A stretch of DNA of 64,000 bases from Algoriphagus halophilus (GTDB lineage: Bacteria; Bacteroidota; Bacteroidia; Cytophagales; Cyclobacteriaceae), in assembly GCF_900129785.1 (NCBI RefSeq), contig NZ_FSRC01000002.1, positions 682,001 to 746,000 on the forward strand, in the 5' to 3' direction. The stretch's first letter is position 1. Every line of letters starts with the position of its first letter. The position numbers and the translations under genes are program-made. This document shows, piece after piece, positions 9,029 to 17,594 of this stretch. The notes under the pieces were generated by a model. It searched no databases. It worked only from the letters and a program-made list of their open reading frames with translations, and was not told the origin of the DNA.

Positions 9029-10105
9029 ATGCGGAAGGTTAAGCTTTTCAAATTTGGTGTTCACTTCATTTTTTGGGGAATTCTAATTTCCCACTCCATA
9101 TCCGCCCAGGTGAATGTTCAGAAGATTGAAGGCTCCCTTCCAACAATTTTGGATAGTGCCAACATACCTGGCATCAGCATCGCCATCCTCGACCAAGGAA
9201 AGATCACTTATTCCAAAACTTTCGGAAGTAAGGAGCAAGGAAAGGAGGGTAAAATAAGTAAACAAACCATTTTTGAGGCCGCTTCCTTGACCAAACCCAT
9301 AGTTGCCTTTTGTGCCATGAAGTTAGTAGAAATGGGAAAGTTGGACCTGGATAAGCCTCTTTTCCAGTACATGGAATATCCAGATGTAGCTTCCGATCCT
9401 AGGTATCAAATGATCACGGCAAGAATGGTGCTATCCCACCAGACGGGATTCCCAAACTGGAGGAAAAACAGGAATAGCAATAAGTTAGAAATCAAATTCG
9501 AACCCGGATCCAAATTTGGATACTCAGGGGAGGGCTTCGTATTCCTTCAAAAAGTAATGGAACACATCGAAGGGAAAAGGTTGGAAGAAATTGCTCAGGA
9601 ATTTGTTTTTCAACCTTTGCAAATGCAACGGAGCTTCCTGACTTTTCCTGAAACAGATGATTTTGCAGTAGGACATAACCCAAAAAATGAACCCAATCCA
9701 AAATTCAAGCCTAATAAGGCAAATGCAGCTTATAGCTTACACACTACTGCCGAGGATTATTCGAAATTCTTGATAGAACTCATGCACCCGAGTTTGATAG
9801 ATCCTGCATTGGTGTCAAGAATGATTTCCCAAGAAACACTAATGGACTCCAAAGATCCTTCTCTGGGATGGGGTTTAGGCCTAGGAATCAATACTACTTC
9901 ACGAGATCAATATATCTGGCATTGGGGAGACAATGGCATTTTTAGAGCTTTCTTTATCTTTTCTCCCAAAACAGAAGTGGGGCTTGTCTACTTCACCAAT
10001 AGCCAAAATGGCCTAAGCATTGTCAAAAGAATGATCCATCTTACTTTTTCTGATCCGGAGGTTATGGAAAATTGGAACGAATACAAGCAGTTTGATGATG
10101 AATAA
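9029..10105 (+). CDS. Class C beta-lactamase-family serine hydrolase
   Basis: A 358-residue exported enzyme (signal peptide about 1-26, ending ISAQ) of the AmpC/esterase EstB/D-aminopeptidase group. The nucleophile motif is S86-L-T-K89. The second motif, normally YxN, reads FGYSGEG, so Asn is replaced by Gly. The third (KTG equivalent) is HWGDNG, the HxG form used by esterases and peptidases of this family. The Asn loss argues against beta-lactam hydrolysis; an esterase or peptidase role is more likely. It begins 1 nt after the class A-like gene and overlaps the next gene by about 11 nt, so the three are probably one transcript. Confidence 0.82.
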   Translation: MRKVKLFKFGVHFIFWGILISHSISAQVNVQKIEGSLPTILDSANIPGISIAILDQGKITYSKTFGSKEQGKEGKISKQTIFEAASLTKPIVAFCAMKLVEMGKLDLDKPLFQYMEYPDVASDPRYQMITARMVLSHQTGFPNWRKNRNSNKLEIKFEPGSKFGYSGEGFVFLQKVMEHIEGKRLEEIAQEFVFQPLQMQRSFLTFPETDDFAVGHNPKNEPNPKFKPNKANAAYSLHTTAEDYSKFLIELMHPSLIDPALVSRMISQETLMDSKDPSLGWGLGLGINTTSRDQYIWHWGDNGIFRAFFIFSPKTEVGLVYFTNSQNGLSIVKRMIHLTFSDPEVMENWNEYKQFDDE

Positions 10106-10721
10106 AAATGTAGACAACTACTTCGTTGAAGGATGTGGAAGGTGTCCCTTGGGAGGAACTCCCCAGTGTAAAGTCCATTCTTGGGCTCAGGAACTCGATC
10201 TTCTTCGCGCAATCCTTCAGGAAAGTGAGTTAAAGGAAGAATCCAAATGGGGAGTTCCCTGTTATACCTACCAAGGGGAAAATGTACTGATTCTTAGTGC
10301 TTTTAAAGAATACTGTTGTCTTAGCTTTTTTAAAGGAGCACTGCTAAAAGACCCTTATAAAATCTTGTCCAAACAGGGTGAAAATACTTATGCAGCAAGA
10401 TTGATCCTGTTTACTCATGTGCAGGAAATCCAAAAATTAACCTCTCAAATAAAGTCTACAATTTCAGAGGCCATAGAAGTAGAAAAATCCGGCTTAAAGT
10501 TGCCAGCAAAGGAATATACAGCAAAAGATTTTGTGAATGAACTTCAGCAAAAGTTGGAGGAAGATCCTTCTTTCAAATCTGCATTTGAAGCATTGACCCC
10601 AGGAAGGCAAAGAGGATATAACCTCTATTTTTCACAAGCCAAACAATCAGTCACTCGTTTTTCAAGGATAGAAAAATCCATGATCAAGATTTTTGAAGGG
10701 AAAGGGTGGAACGAACGATAA
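10095..10721 (+). CDS. YdeI/OmdA-family protein with DUF1801 domain
   Basis: A 208-residue cytoplasmic protein. The ATG at 10095 (or 10098) is chosen over the TTG at 10092. The N terminus has a small cysteine cluster (CGRCPLGGTPQC, C-x2-C-x6-C), followed by a DUF1801/YdhG-like domain (about 45-115, with CYTYQGEN and AFKEYCCLSFF). The C terminus carries the signature of bacteriocin-protection YdeI/OmdA proteins (LTPGRQRGYNLYF, then AKQS and SRIEK). The biochemical role of the family is not established. The gene overlaps the preceding serine-hydrolase gene, and a bidirectional terminator follows immediately. Confidence 0.8.
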   Translation: MMNKNVDNYFVEGCGRCPLGGTPQCKVHSWAQELDLLRAILQESELKEESKWGVPCYTYQGENVLILSAFKEYCCLSFFKGALLKDPYKILSKQGENTYAARLILFTHVQEIQKLTSQIKSTISEAIEVEKSGLKLPAKEYTAKDFVNELQQKLEEDPSFKSAFEALTPGRQRGYNLYFSQAKQSVTRFSRIEKSMIKIFEGKGWNER

Positions 10722-10759
10722 AAAGGGGACCAGATTACATGAAATCTGATCCCCTTTTG
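10721..10759. terminator. Bidirectional terminator between convergent genes
   Basis: Hairpin with arms 10721-10736 and 10742-10758 (AAAAGGGGA... pairing with ...TCCCCTTTT, one internal mismatch), with A-rich and T-rich flanks. It sits between the stop of the YdeI-like gene and the stop of the minus-strand epimerase gene and can serve both. Confidence 0.85.
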
Positions 10760-10779
10760 TATTCAATCAAATCTGAATT

Positions 10780-11901
10780 CTATTTTATCCCAAATTTGTA
10801 AATACAAGTTTGTTCGTATTGATCTCCAGGCTCCAAAATCGTAGACGGGAAGTTCGGTTGATTTGGAGAATCTGGAAAATGCTGTGTTTCCAGGCAAAAT
10901 GCAGATCTATATTCATAAGCGACGCCTCCTTTACCCATCGCAGTCCCGTCTAAGAAATTTCCTGCATAAAACTGGATTCCTGGTTCGGTAGTATAAACCT
11001 CCATTTCAATACCTGAATTCGGTGAATAGGCGGTAGCAGCTAATTCTAATGCTCCTTTTTCTTTTTTATCCAGTACCCAGTTATGGTCAAATCCCCCACC
11101 AAATTGCAATTGTTGATTGTCTTGGTTGATGTCCTGACCGATAGGTTTTGACTGTGTAAAATCAAAAGGTGTTCCGGCTACAGGTTCATTGGTTCCTAAA
11201 GGAATTAGGGTACTATCAACAGGGGTATATTTACTAGCCATTAGCTGAAGCTCTTGATCTAGCACATCACCACTTCCCGCACCATCTAAATTGAAAAAGG
11301 AATGATGGGTTAAGTTGACTGGTGTAGCTTTATCGGTTTCGGCCTCATACGTGATCTTAAACTCATTATCCTCTGTTAGAAAATAGGTCATTTTCACATT
11401 CAAATTCCCAGGAAAACCTTCCTCTCCATCTTTAGATAAGTAGGTAAAAACGATATGAGAATCATCAGCCTCTTCAATATTCCATATCACATTGTGGAAA
11501 CCTCCTGGTCCACCATGTAAGGAATTTGCTCCGTTATTGAGAGCCAAAGAATAGGTTTGTCCATTCAAATCAAATTTTCCTTTTGCAATTCTATTTCCAT
11601 ACCTACCCACAGCAGTTCCAAAAAATGGTTCAGGTGACGTGAGGTATTCTGAAGGAGTGTCAAACCCTAACACTACATCGATTAACTCCCCATTTTTATC
11701 GGGGACAAGTAAGGTCATTACCCTTGCACCTAAATTGGTGACCGTCATTTTCATTCCTTTGCTATTGGATAAAGTCAGGATTTGGTAGGGGCTTTCTTCT
11801 GGAATCATAGTTTCTTCAGGCATTTCGGTTTGTTTTTTTTGAGCACAGGCAAACATAAGAACGATACAGCTCAAGCCTAGGATTTGGATTATATTTTTCA
11901 T
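10780..11901 (-). CDS. galM: Aldose 1-epimerase (galactose mutarotase), lipoprotein
   Basis: Interconverts alpha and beta anomers of aldoses. The protein (373 residues) begins with a lipoprotein signal (lipobox MFACA, Cys19), which places it at a membrane rather than in the cytosol. Family motifs are RYGNRIAKG, NNGANSLHGG and the NLTHHSFFNL segment holding the catalytic histidine; the catalytic glutamate is in CLETQHFPDSPNQ. It is last in the minus-strand glycan operon, 82 nt after the GH2 gene, where it would speed anomer equilibration of arabinose or galactose released by the upstream hydrolases. A weak hairpin (11937-11963) lies in that gap. The family call is firm and the natural sugar is inferred. 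Confidence 0.9.
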   Translation of the reverse strand: MKNIIQILGLSCIVLMFACAQKKQTEMPEETMIPEESPYQILTLSNSKGMKMTVTNLGARVMTLLVPDKNGELIDVVLGFDTPSEYLTSPEPFFGTAVGRYGNRIAKGKFDLNGQTYSLALNNGANSLHGGPGGFHNVIWNIEEADDSHIVFTYLSKDGEEGFPGNLNVKMTYFLTEDNEFKITYEAETDKATPVNLTHHSFFNLDGAGSGDVLDQELQLMASKYTPVDSTLIPLGTNEPVAGTPFDFTQSKPIGQDINQDNQQLQFGGGFDHNWVLDKKEKGALELAATAYSPNSGIEMEVYTTEPGIQFYAGNFLDGTAMGKGGVAYEYRSAFCLETQHFPDSPNQPNFPSTILEPGDQYEQTCIYKFGIK

Positions 11902-11983
11902 CGTTTTGGGAACCAGTTTGAATTGGGAAATTGGGATAGAAAGGGTTTCATTGAACCTTTCTACCCTTTCAATTTACCTGATT

Positions 11984-13837
11984 TTACTGAATAGAAACCT
12001 TATAAAGTCGATCATGAAGAGATTTTAACTCAGCCGCTTTCATTTTAATGATTTTACGGTCATAGGTCATCAAACCATTCGTCTCCACTTCCACATCGGT
12101 AGTTTGGGTGTACACTGCTGCTGAAAGACCTGCTGCTATTAATTCTTCCATTCTATTCATCAATTGGGAGTATTTGGCTAAAAGCTCTTGTTCATTTTTG
12201 AAGCTCTGATACCCCCAATTGTCTTTCTGTTGCCAGACGTGACCATCTACAGGAAGTCCTAAGCCTCCAAATTCACCTAAAACAAGGATATTATCCTTAC
12301 CATAAATTCCAGGGGCAGGCATTTTTGCATCAGGGTAATTGTGAAGGTCAATGATGTCTCCTGTGATCTTAGTTCCATCCATTTCAAAATTTCCTCCACT
12401 AGCAGAATTCACTAACCTACTTGGATCATGGGACTCGGTCCATTCTGTGATTTCTTTGGTCTTGAACTGCCCCCAAGCCTCGTTGAAAGGTACCCAAACC
12501 ACGATGGAAGGAAAATTGTAAAAATCATCCATGATTTCTTTCCATTCTGTTCTATAAATCGCTTCAGATTCAGGAGTACGATCCCTGTCAGTTTGACTTC
12601 CTAGTACAGCCAATTTCATCTCCCAGCCATTCCCCATATCACCGCTTGGCATATCCTGCCACACCAACATACCCATTTTATCGCAGGCATAATACCATCT
12701 AGCTGGTTCAACTTTCACATGTTTTCTAATCATGTTGAATCCCATCTCCTTGGTTTTGGCAATGTCATACACCATCGCCTCCTCAGAAGGAGCCGTATAC
12801 AATCCATCTGGCCACCATCCCTGATCTAGGGGTCCATACTGGAAAAGGAATTTACCGTTTAACATCATGCGCTGGATACCATTGGCATCAGGAGCTTTCT
12901 TGATTTCACGAAGGGCTGCATAACTTCCCACTTCATCAAGGACTTTCTTTCCATTGATCAACTCAACTTTCAAATCATATAGCACGGGATTTCCAGGCTC
13001 CCATAATTCTGCATTGGGTATGTTCAGCTTTGCTGTTCCATTAGGACTGATTGTTTCTTCGGCCAGCATAGTTCCATCTTTCCAGGCAGAAACCTTTACC
13101 TGATGACCTTCTTCAACTCCGCTCACTTCAGGGCTTACTATAATTTGCTTGGAATGAATGTCAGAGGAGTTTCTAATCCCAGAAATATAACTTGTAGGAA
13201 CTGTTTCTAGCCAAACAGTTTCCCAAATCCCGGTCACAGGAGTATACCAAATCCCTCCCGGCTTGTTTACTTGCTTTCCTCTTGGTTGTGGTCCATCATT
13301 GCTGGGATCCCAAATCCTTACCTGGAGCGATTGGTTTTTCCCAGATTTTAAAAATTCAGTAATATCAAATTGAAAAGGATCATATCCTCCTTTATGCACA
13401 CCTACGGATTGCCCATTGACAAATACTTCTGTCTCCCAGTCTGATGCTACAAAGTGTAACAATACTTTATCCTTGCTTCCTTTTTTTGGTGTCGAAAAAG
13501 TAGTGTTATACCATAATTCGTTGTCTTTTCCCACTGTCTTACCAACTCCAGAAAGAGCTGATTCTATAGCAAAAGGGACTAAAATCTCACCATCATAATT
13601 GCTGGGCATTGCTGTCCCTTTGGGTAGAATAGCATAGTCCCAAAGTCCATTCAAATTGACCCAGTTTTCACGGGTCATTTGAGGTCTTGGATATTCTTGA
13701 TGCACATTCTCTGGATCTACTTTTGCTGCCCATTCGGTCATTATTTTTCCTGAAACTGGCTGATATTCAATTGTCTGTGCTGTTGCAAATTGTTGAGCAG
13801 CTAATAGGTAAGCTCCCACCATCAAAATTTTTTTCAT
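11984..13837 (-). CDS. Glycoside hydrolase family 2 enzyme
   Basis: A 617-residue secreted GH2 enzyme. I chose the ATG at 13837, which starts a clean signal peptide (MKKILMVGAY... ATAQ), over an upstream in-frame start at 13894. Order of domains: N-terminal jelly-roll sugar-binding domain (about 45-215, with PRPQMTRENWVNLNG), an immunoglobulin-like sandwich (about 215-310), and the TIM barrel (about 320-610). The acid/base is Glu453 in FNEAWGQ and the nucleophile Glu522 in LGEFGG. Similar short GH2 enzymes act as beta-galactosidases, beta-glucuronidases or arabinopyranosidases. Its place between the GH43/GH127 genes and galM suggests it trims a beta-linked galactosyl or arabinopyranosyl residue. 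53 nt separate it from the upstream gene. Confidence 0.88.
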   Translation of the reverse strand: MKKILMVGAYLLAAQQFATAQTIEYQPVSGKIMTEWAAKVDPENVHQEYPRPQMTRENWVNLNGLWDYAILPKGTAMPSNYDGEILVPFAIESALSGVGKTVGKDNELWYNTTFSTPKKGSKDKVLLHFVASDWETEVFVNGQSVGVHKGGYDPFQFDITEFLKSGKNQSLQVRIWDPSNDGPQPRGKQVNKPGGIWYTPVTGIWETVWLETVPTSYISGIRNSSDIHSKQIIVSPEVSGVEEGHQVKVSAWKDGTMLAEETISPNGTAKLNIPNAELWEPGNPVLYDLKVELINGKKVLDEVGSYAALREIKKAPDANGIQRMMLNGKFLFQYGPLDQGWWPDGLYTAPSEEAMVYDIAKTKEMGFNMIRKHVKVEPARWYYACDKMGMLVWQDMPSGDMGNGWEMKLAVLGSQTDRDRTPESEAIYRTEWKEIMDDFYNFPSIVVWVPFNEAWGQFKTKEITEWTESHDPSRLVNSASGGNFEMDGTKITGDIIDLHNYPDAKMPAPGIYGKDNILVLGEFGGLGLPVDGHVWQQKDNWGYQSFKNEQELLAKYSQLMNRMEELIAAGLSAAVYTQTTDVEVETNGLMTYDRKIIKMKAAELKSLHDRLYKVSIQ

Positions 13838-13890
13838 AGGTCTACTGGTTATCAAACAATATAATTTTATACAATCTATTTTAAGGGTTC

Positions 13891-15438
13891 TCAATAAGAA
13901 ATTTTCACCTCTTTAAAATGAGCATAGGAATCAGTTTGCCCTTTGGCAACCATACCTAGTCTAAATCCCATTCCCCAAGGAACTAGGTGTTTTACTTCCT
14001 GAACTTTTCCCAAAGAAATGGACTCTTCTCCTACTTCTGCAGAGGTGCTCATTTTGTACCCATCCTTCATGGACAAAATAAGTTTTACTTCCTTACCTTC
14101 TGGAATCTTATGTGAGGCTATTTCTTTTGTTTGTTGGTTGATCGTTTCCCAAAGTATAAGTTGATCGCCTTTTACCGATATTCCCATTCCAGCCACGGGT
14201 GCACCAAAGCCATTGTTGGCTCCTCCAATGACAGCCAAACCAGCCTCCACCTGTTCATGAGGAATAATAATGGCTTCATATTGGTAATCCAAGGATTTCG
14301 TTCCTTGCACAAGTAAGGTTCCCAGCTTTTCATTTTCCTCAGAAGCCTGAAGTTTTAGCCCTTCTTTCCCCGTATCAAAATTAATTTCCTGAGTTACTCT
14401 CCATTGCCAAACCGGGTCTAATCTGCTTTTGAAATTATCAATAAAATCAAGGGAGGATTTGCTACGAGAGTACTCTTCATCATTTGCAAATACAGGCCAA
14501 AAATCATCCGTCCATTCAACTTTTTGCAATACTCCCTGCCTGCCCACATATACACTACCCTCTTGATTGTACGCATGGTTTAGCAGCCAAAGCTCCCCGT
14601 CCTTCTCGACCACTGTACCATGCCCTGGACATTTCCAATTTTCATTATCCTTGATCACCGGATTCATCTCATATTTCTCCCAAGGGCCTAAAAGCGATTT
14701 ACTTCTGGCAACTCCAGTGACATAATCGCAGGAGATTTCACAACAACCTCTAGCGGAATAGGTGGCATAGAAATACCCATTCTTCCTAAAAATCGCGATT
14801 CCTTCTACCAATCCTCCTTCCCACTCTTGGTCATTATGAAAGAGTTCATGTCTTTCACCAATTAGTTTGGAACGATCTTCTTTAATTTCCTGGGCCCAAA
14901 TCGGAGTTTTCTGTCCTTTACTGTTTCCATCCTCTTTCCACAGTACATAGAGTTTTCCGTTTTCATCTCTCGCTTCAAATGCATCTATGGAACCATATTC
15001 CTGTGCCACCAACGGACCGTGATCAGTGAATTTGCTTTCTGGTGTCGAGGCACTTGCCACTGCTACACTTAAACGGTTACTTTCCTTATCCCTGGCTGTG
15101 TAATAGGCATAGATTCTCTTTTGCTCCTCATCATAGGAAAGCTCGGGTGCCCAGAAATTATTTTTTGCCCAAGTTGGCGCACCATCTGGAAACACATAAT
15201 TTACCAACTCCCAATTTACTAAGTCATCGGATTTAAAAATAGGAAAAAGAGGAGCCCATTCATTGGAAGTAGCAGAGGCATAATAATACTTGCCTATTTT
15301 CACAACGGTAGGGTCAGGCCTATCACCGGCTAAAACAGGGTTTTCGAATGACTTTTTTTGGGCCGACCCAACTTGGGAAAACCCTTCAATCAAAAGAAAG
15401 ATCAGGATTAATCTGATTAGAAAAAATCTCTTATTCAT
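13891..15438 (-). CDS. Glycoside hydrolase family 43 (arabinosidase/xylosidase-like)
   Basis: A 515-residue secreted GH43 enzyme (signal peptide about 1-26, ending GSAQ). The five-bladed propeller carries the three acidic residues: Asp42 in RPDPTV (general base), Asp152 in SIDAFE (pKa modulator) and Glu212 in LVEGIAIF (general acid). A Cys-rich loop (RGCCEISC) follows. From about residue 320 there is a C-terminal beta-sandwich typical of two-domain GH43 members. Likely substrates are alpha-L-arabinofuranosides or beta-xylosides. Its start overlaps the stop of the GH127 gene by 8 nt, so the two are translationally coupled. Confidence 0.88.
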   Translation of the reverse strand: MNKRFFLIRLILIFLLIEGFSQVGSAQKKSFENPVLAGDRPDPTVVKIGKYYYASATSNEWAPLFPIFKSDDLVNWELVNYVFPDGAPTWAKNNFWAPELSYDEEQKRIYAYYTARDKESNRLSVAVASASTPESKFTDHGPLVAQEYGSIDAFEARDENGKLYVLWKEDGNSKGQKTPIWAQEIKEDRSKLIGERHELFHNDQEWEGGLVEGIAIFRKNGYFYATYSARGCCEISCDYVTGVARSKSLLGPWEKYEMNPVIKDNENWKCPGHGTVVEKDGELWLLNHAYNQEGSVYVGRQGVLQKVEWTDDFWPVFANDEEYSRSKSSLDFIDNFKSRLDPVWQWRVTQEINFDTGKEGLKLQASEENEKLGTLLVQGTKSLDYQYEAIIIPHEQVEAGLAVIGGANNGFGAPVAGMGISVKGDQLILWETINQQTKEIASHKIPEGKEVKLILSMKDGYKMSTSAEVGEESISLGKVQEVKHLVPWGMGFRLGMVAKGQTDSYAHFKEVKISY

Positions 15439-17578
15439 TGGTGCTTGGACTATTTTTTAATTCTGGAAAAGCGGTAATTCTTAACCTTGCAGCTCCCATC
15501 GGGATCAAGGTCACATCTACTACAGGTTGATCGGAAGTTTTGGGAAGGTCATTCAATTCTCCAACCAAACCATATTGATCGAATTGCCATTCCGGAATTT
15601 GCTGAGCCTTTACCACCATTTTGATTGGAACCTCTTCCAGCGTAAATGGAAAGTTAGAAGAAGGCCATTTCCCCTTCATCACTTCAAAAGAGGATGCAGG
15701 ATCATTTTCATCGACAATGATGCTATAATTCCAGTCCGTTACAGGATGAACTTCCCAAGAAGGCCATTTTTTGGTATCCACCCCATCTTGCCATTTGGAA
15801 TCCCTGATGGCCGTTTCATCACTATCCTTTTTTAGATATTTCTCTCTGATTTTCAAGGAATAAGTCAAAGGACCTCTGCTCACACTTAAACTGTTACTGT
15901 TTTTCTCCCAACGTTTAGTCTCTATTTCCATTGGCAGTTGAATGGATATCTGATCTCCACTGTACCAAGTTCGATTGATTTTAGCAAAGCCAATTCCCGA
16001 AATTTGATCTCTTACAAGTTCTCCATTAATAGAAATAGAGGCACTTTTTACCCATTCAGGAATCCTTAAATAAAGAGGGAATTCCACTGGCTTTTCCATA
16101 CTGAAGGAAAACTGAATTTCTTCTTCAAATGGATAGTGTGTGGATTCTTTGATGGTAACCAACGTTCCATCTCCCACTTTGACTTCCACTTGATTTGCAC
16201 CATAGAGTGTCGCTGCAACCCCATTGTCGGGTGTGGCCATCCATAGGTTTTCTATAAAATATGGCCAACCTTGCGAATGATTATGCTGGCAACATCTAGA
16301 GCTAAACGGGTTCATCATCAAAAATGGCCCTTTGTTTCCAATTCCTGGAAAATGATTTTCCGCATCCAACAAAGCCATATTGGGAGAGGTGATGTAATGC
16401 AATGCCTTAAAATCCGGCATGACTGCAGCTGGATAGGTATTATAGGCAACTTCCTCTGCATGATCTCCCCAAAAAGGATCTCCGGTGATTCTAAGCATAT
16501 GTTCGTCTGAATTCATTTGCTCTACCATCCCACAGGTTTCTACTCCTTGTCTTGGGTCTGCATACCCTGGTCTAGCATCTTCATCAGCACCAAACATTCC
16601 CCCTGGTACCTGTCCAAAGTGGTTCCGAATGATTTCAAAATTTTCATATGAAGCCTTTAAGTCCTGTTCATTTTTGGAAAGCAAGTAATATTGAGCAGGT
16701 TCTCTAAATGCTTGGGCATGGTTCACATTATGCCAATCCACCTGATCTCTATACCAGTCAGGAACTTCCCCTCCATCTCTTACTTCATAATAGTTTTTAA
16801 TATCTTCTAAGGGTAAATCCCTTCCTGTCCAATTGGCAGTATTTCGATGAATTTTCTCCGCCAAATCCAATAAAAATTCGTCTCCTGTTCGATTGTATAG
16901 CCAGAACACGCTATGCAAATTATCTCCTCCACGAAGCTTTTGCCAATAGCCTTCTAAAAAATTTTCATCCGGAACAGTCAACTCGTACTTGAAATAATTG
17001 GTCATTAATTCCAACACCCGAGGATCTTGGGAATATTCATAATACGACTGAAGGCAATAGAGCATGATCATATTTGCCCAAAAATCCTGATTGTCCCCAT
17101 CAAAATGCTTTGGGCCAAAATTCCCATCTTCCCGTTGGCTATTCAAGGTCCCTTCTATCCAGACCATCGCCTCGTCGATCATTTTTTGATCCTCCAAAAT
17201 GTAGCCAATATTCGCATAGCCTTTCAACCAATAAGGAACCTCTTCCCATCCCCATTTACCTTCTCCATCGGGAGAAAGCCAAGCGTTATCCGTTTTTTGA
17301 AGCCAGGCAGAAATTTCTCCTAAATTCCCTGTCAAACCCTCTTTTTGCCTCAACAGGTATTCCTTTAAAAAACCCTCTGGTTTTACCGATCCCACAGGCA
17401 GTTTAATTAAAGAACTTGGGATCAATGGTGCTCGATTACTTACATAATATTGATTGGTAGCTTGAGTTTCAATTTTATCAACAATGGTCACTTCATTACC
17501 ACCGGAACCATTTTGGCAGGCAAAAGAAGTTATTGTAATACTTAGTAGTAAAAAAGCTGTTCTGGTGTACTGATACAT
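15431..17578 (-). CDS. GH127-type beta-L-arabinofuranosidase (DUF1680), lipoprotein
   Basis: A 715-residue member of the (alpha/alpha)6-barrel DUF1680/GH127 clan. The ATG at 17578 is preferred: it opens a lipoprotein signal (lipobox SFAC, Cys21), while the in-frame ATG at 17650 would overlap the upstream gene. In characterised GH127 a zinc-bound cysteine is the nucleophile, with ligands in an E-T-C and a C-C motif. Here Glu347-T-Cys349 and Cys429-Cys430 (SSRCCQHN) are both present, although the extra cysteine two residues before the pair is serine. This supports a retaining beta-L-arabinofuranosidase-like mechanism. The gene is second in the operon, 16 nt after the first GH43 gene, and overlaps the next GH43 gene. 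Confidence 0.83.
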   Translation of the reverse strand: MYQYTRTAFLLLSITITSFACQNGSGGNEVTIVDKIETQATNQYYVSNRAPLIPSSLIKLPVGSVKPEGFLKEYLLRQKEGLTGNLGEISAWLQKTDNAWLSPDGEGKWGWEEVPYWLKGYANIGYILEDQKMIDEAMVWIEGTLNSQREDGNFGPKHFDGDNQDFWANMIMLYCLQSYYEYSQDPRVLELMTNYFKYELTVPDENFLEGYWQKLRGGDNLHSVFWLYNRTGDEFLLDLAEKIHRNTANWTGRDLPLEDIKNYYEVRDGGEVPDWYRDQVDWHNVNHAQAFREPAQYYLLSKNEQDLKASYENFEIIRNHFGQVPGGMFGADEDARPGYADPRQGVETCGMVEQMNSDEHMLRITGDPFWGDHAEEVAYNTYPAAVMPDFKALHYITSPNMALLDAENHFPGIGNKGPFLMMNPFSSRCCQHNHSQGWPYFIENLWMATPDNGVAATLYGANQVEVKVGDGTLVTIKESTHYPFEEEIQFSFSMEKPVEFPLYLRIPEWVKSASISINGELVRDQISGIGFAKINRTWYSGDQISIQLPMEIETKRWEKNSNSLSVSRGPLTYSLKIREKYLKKDSDETAIRDSKWQDGVDTKKWPSWEVHPVTDWNYSIIVDENDPASSFEVMKGKWPSSNFPFTLEEVPIKMVVKAQQIPEWQFDQYGLVGELNDLPKTSDQPVVDVTLIPMGAARLRITAFPELKNSPSTNE

Positions 17579-17594
17579 GGGTTTAGATTGGGTT

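Noticed and set aside
11937..11963. Hairpin TAGAAAGG/CCTTTCTA between GH2 and galM genes
   Set aside because: No T-run on the minus strand, so not called a terminator; could be an intercistronic stem.
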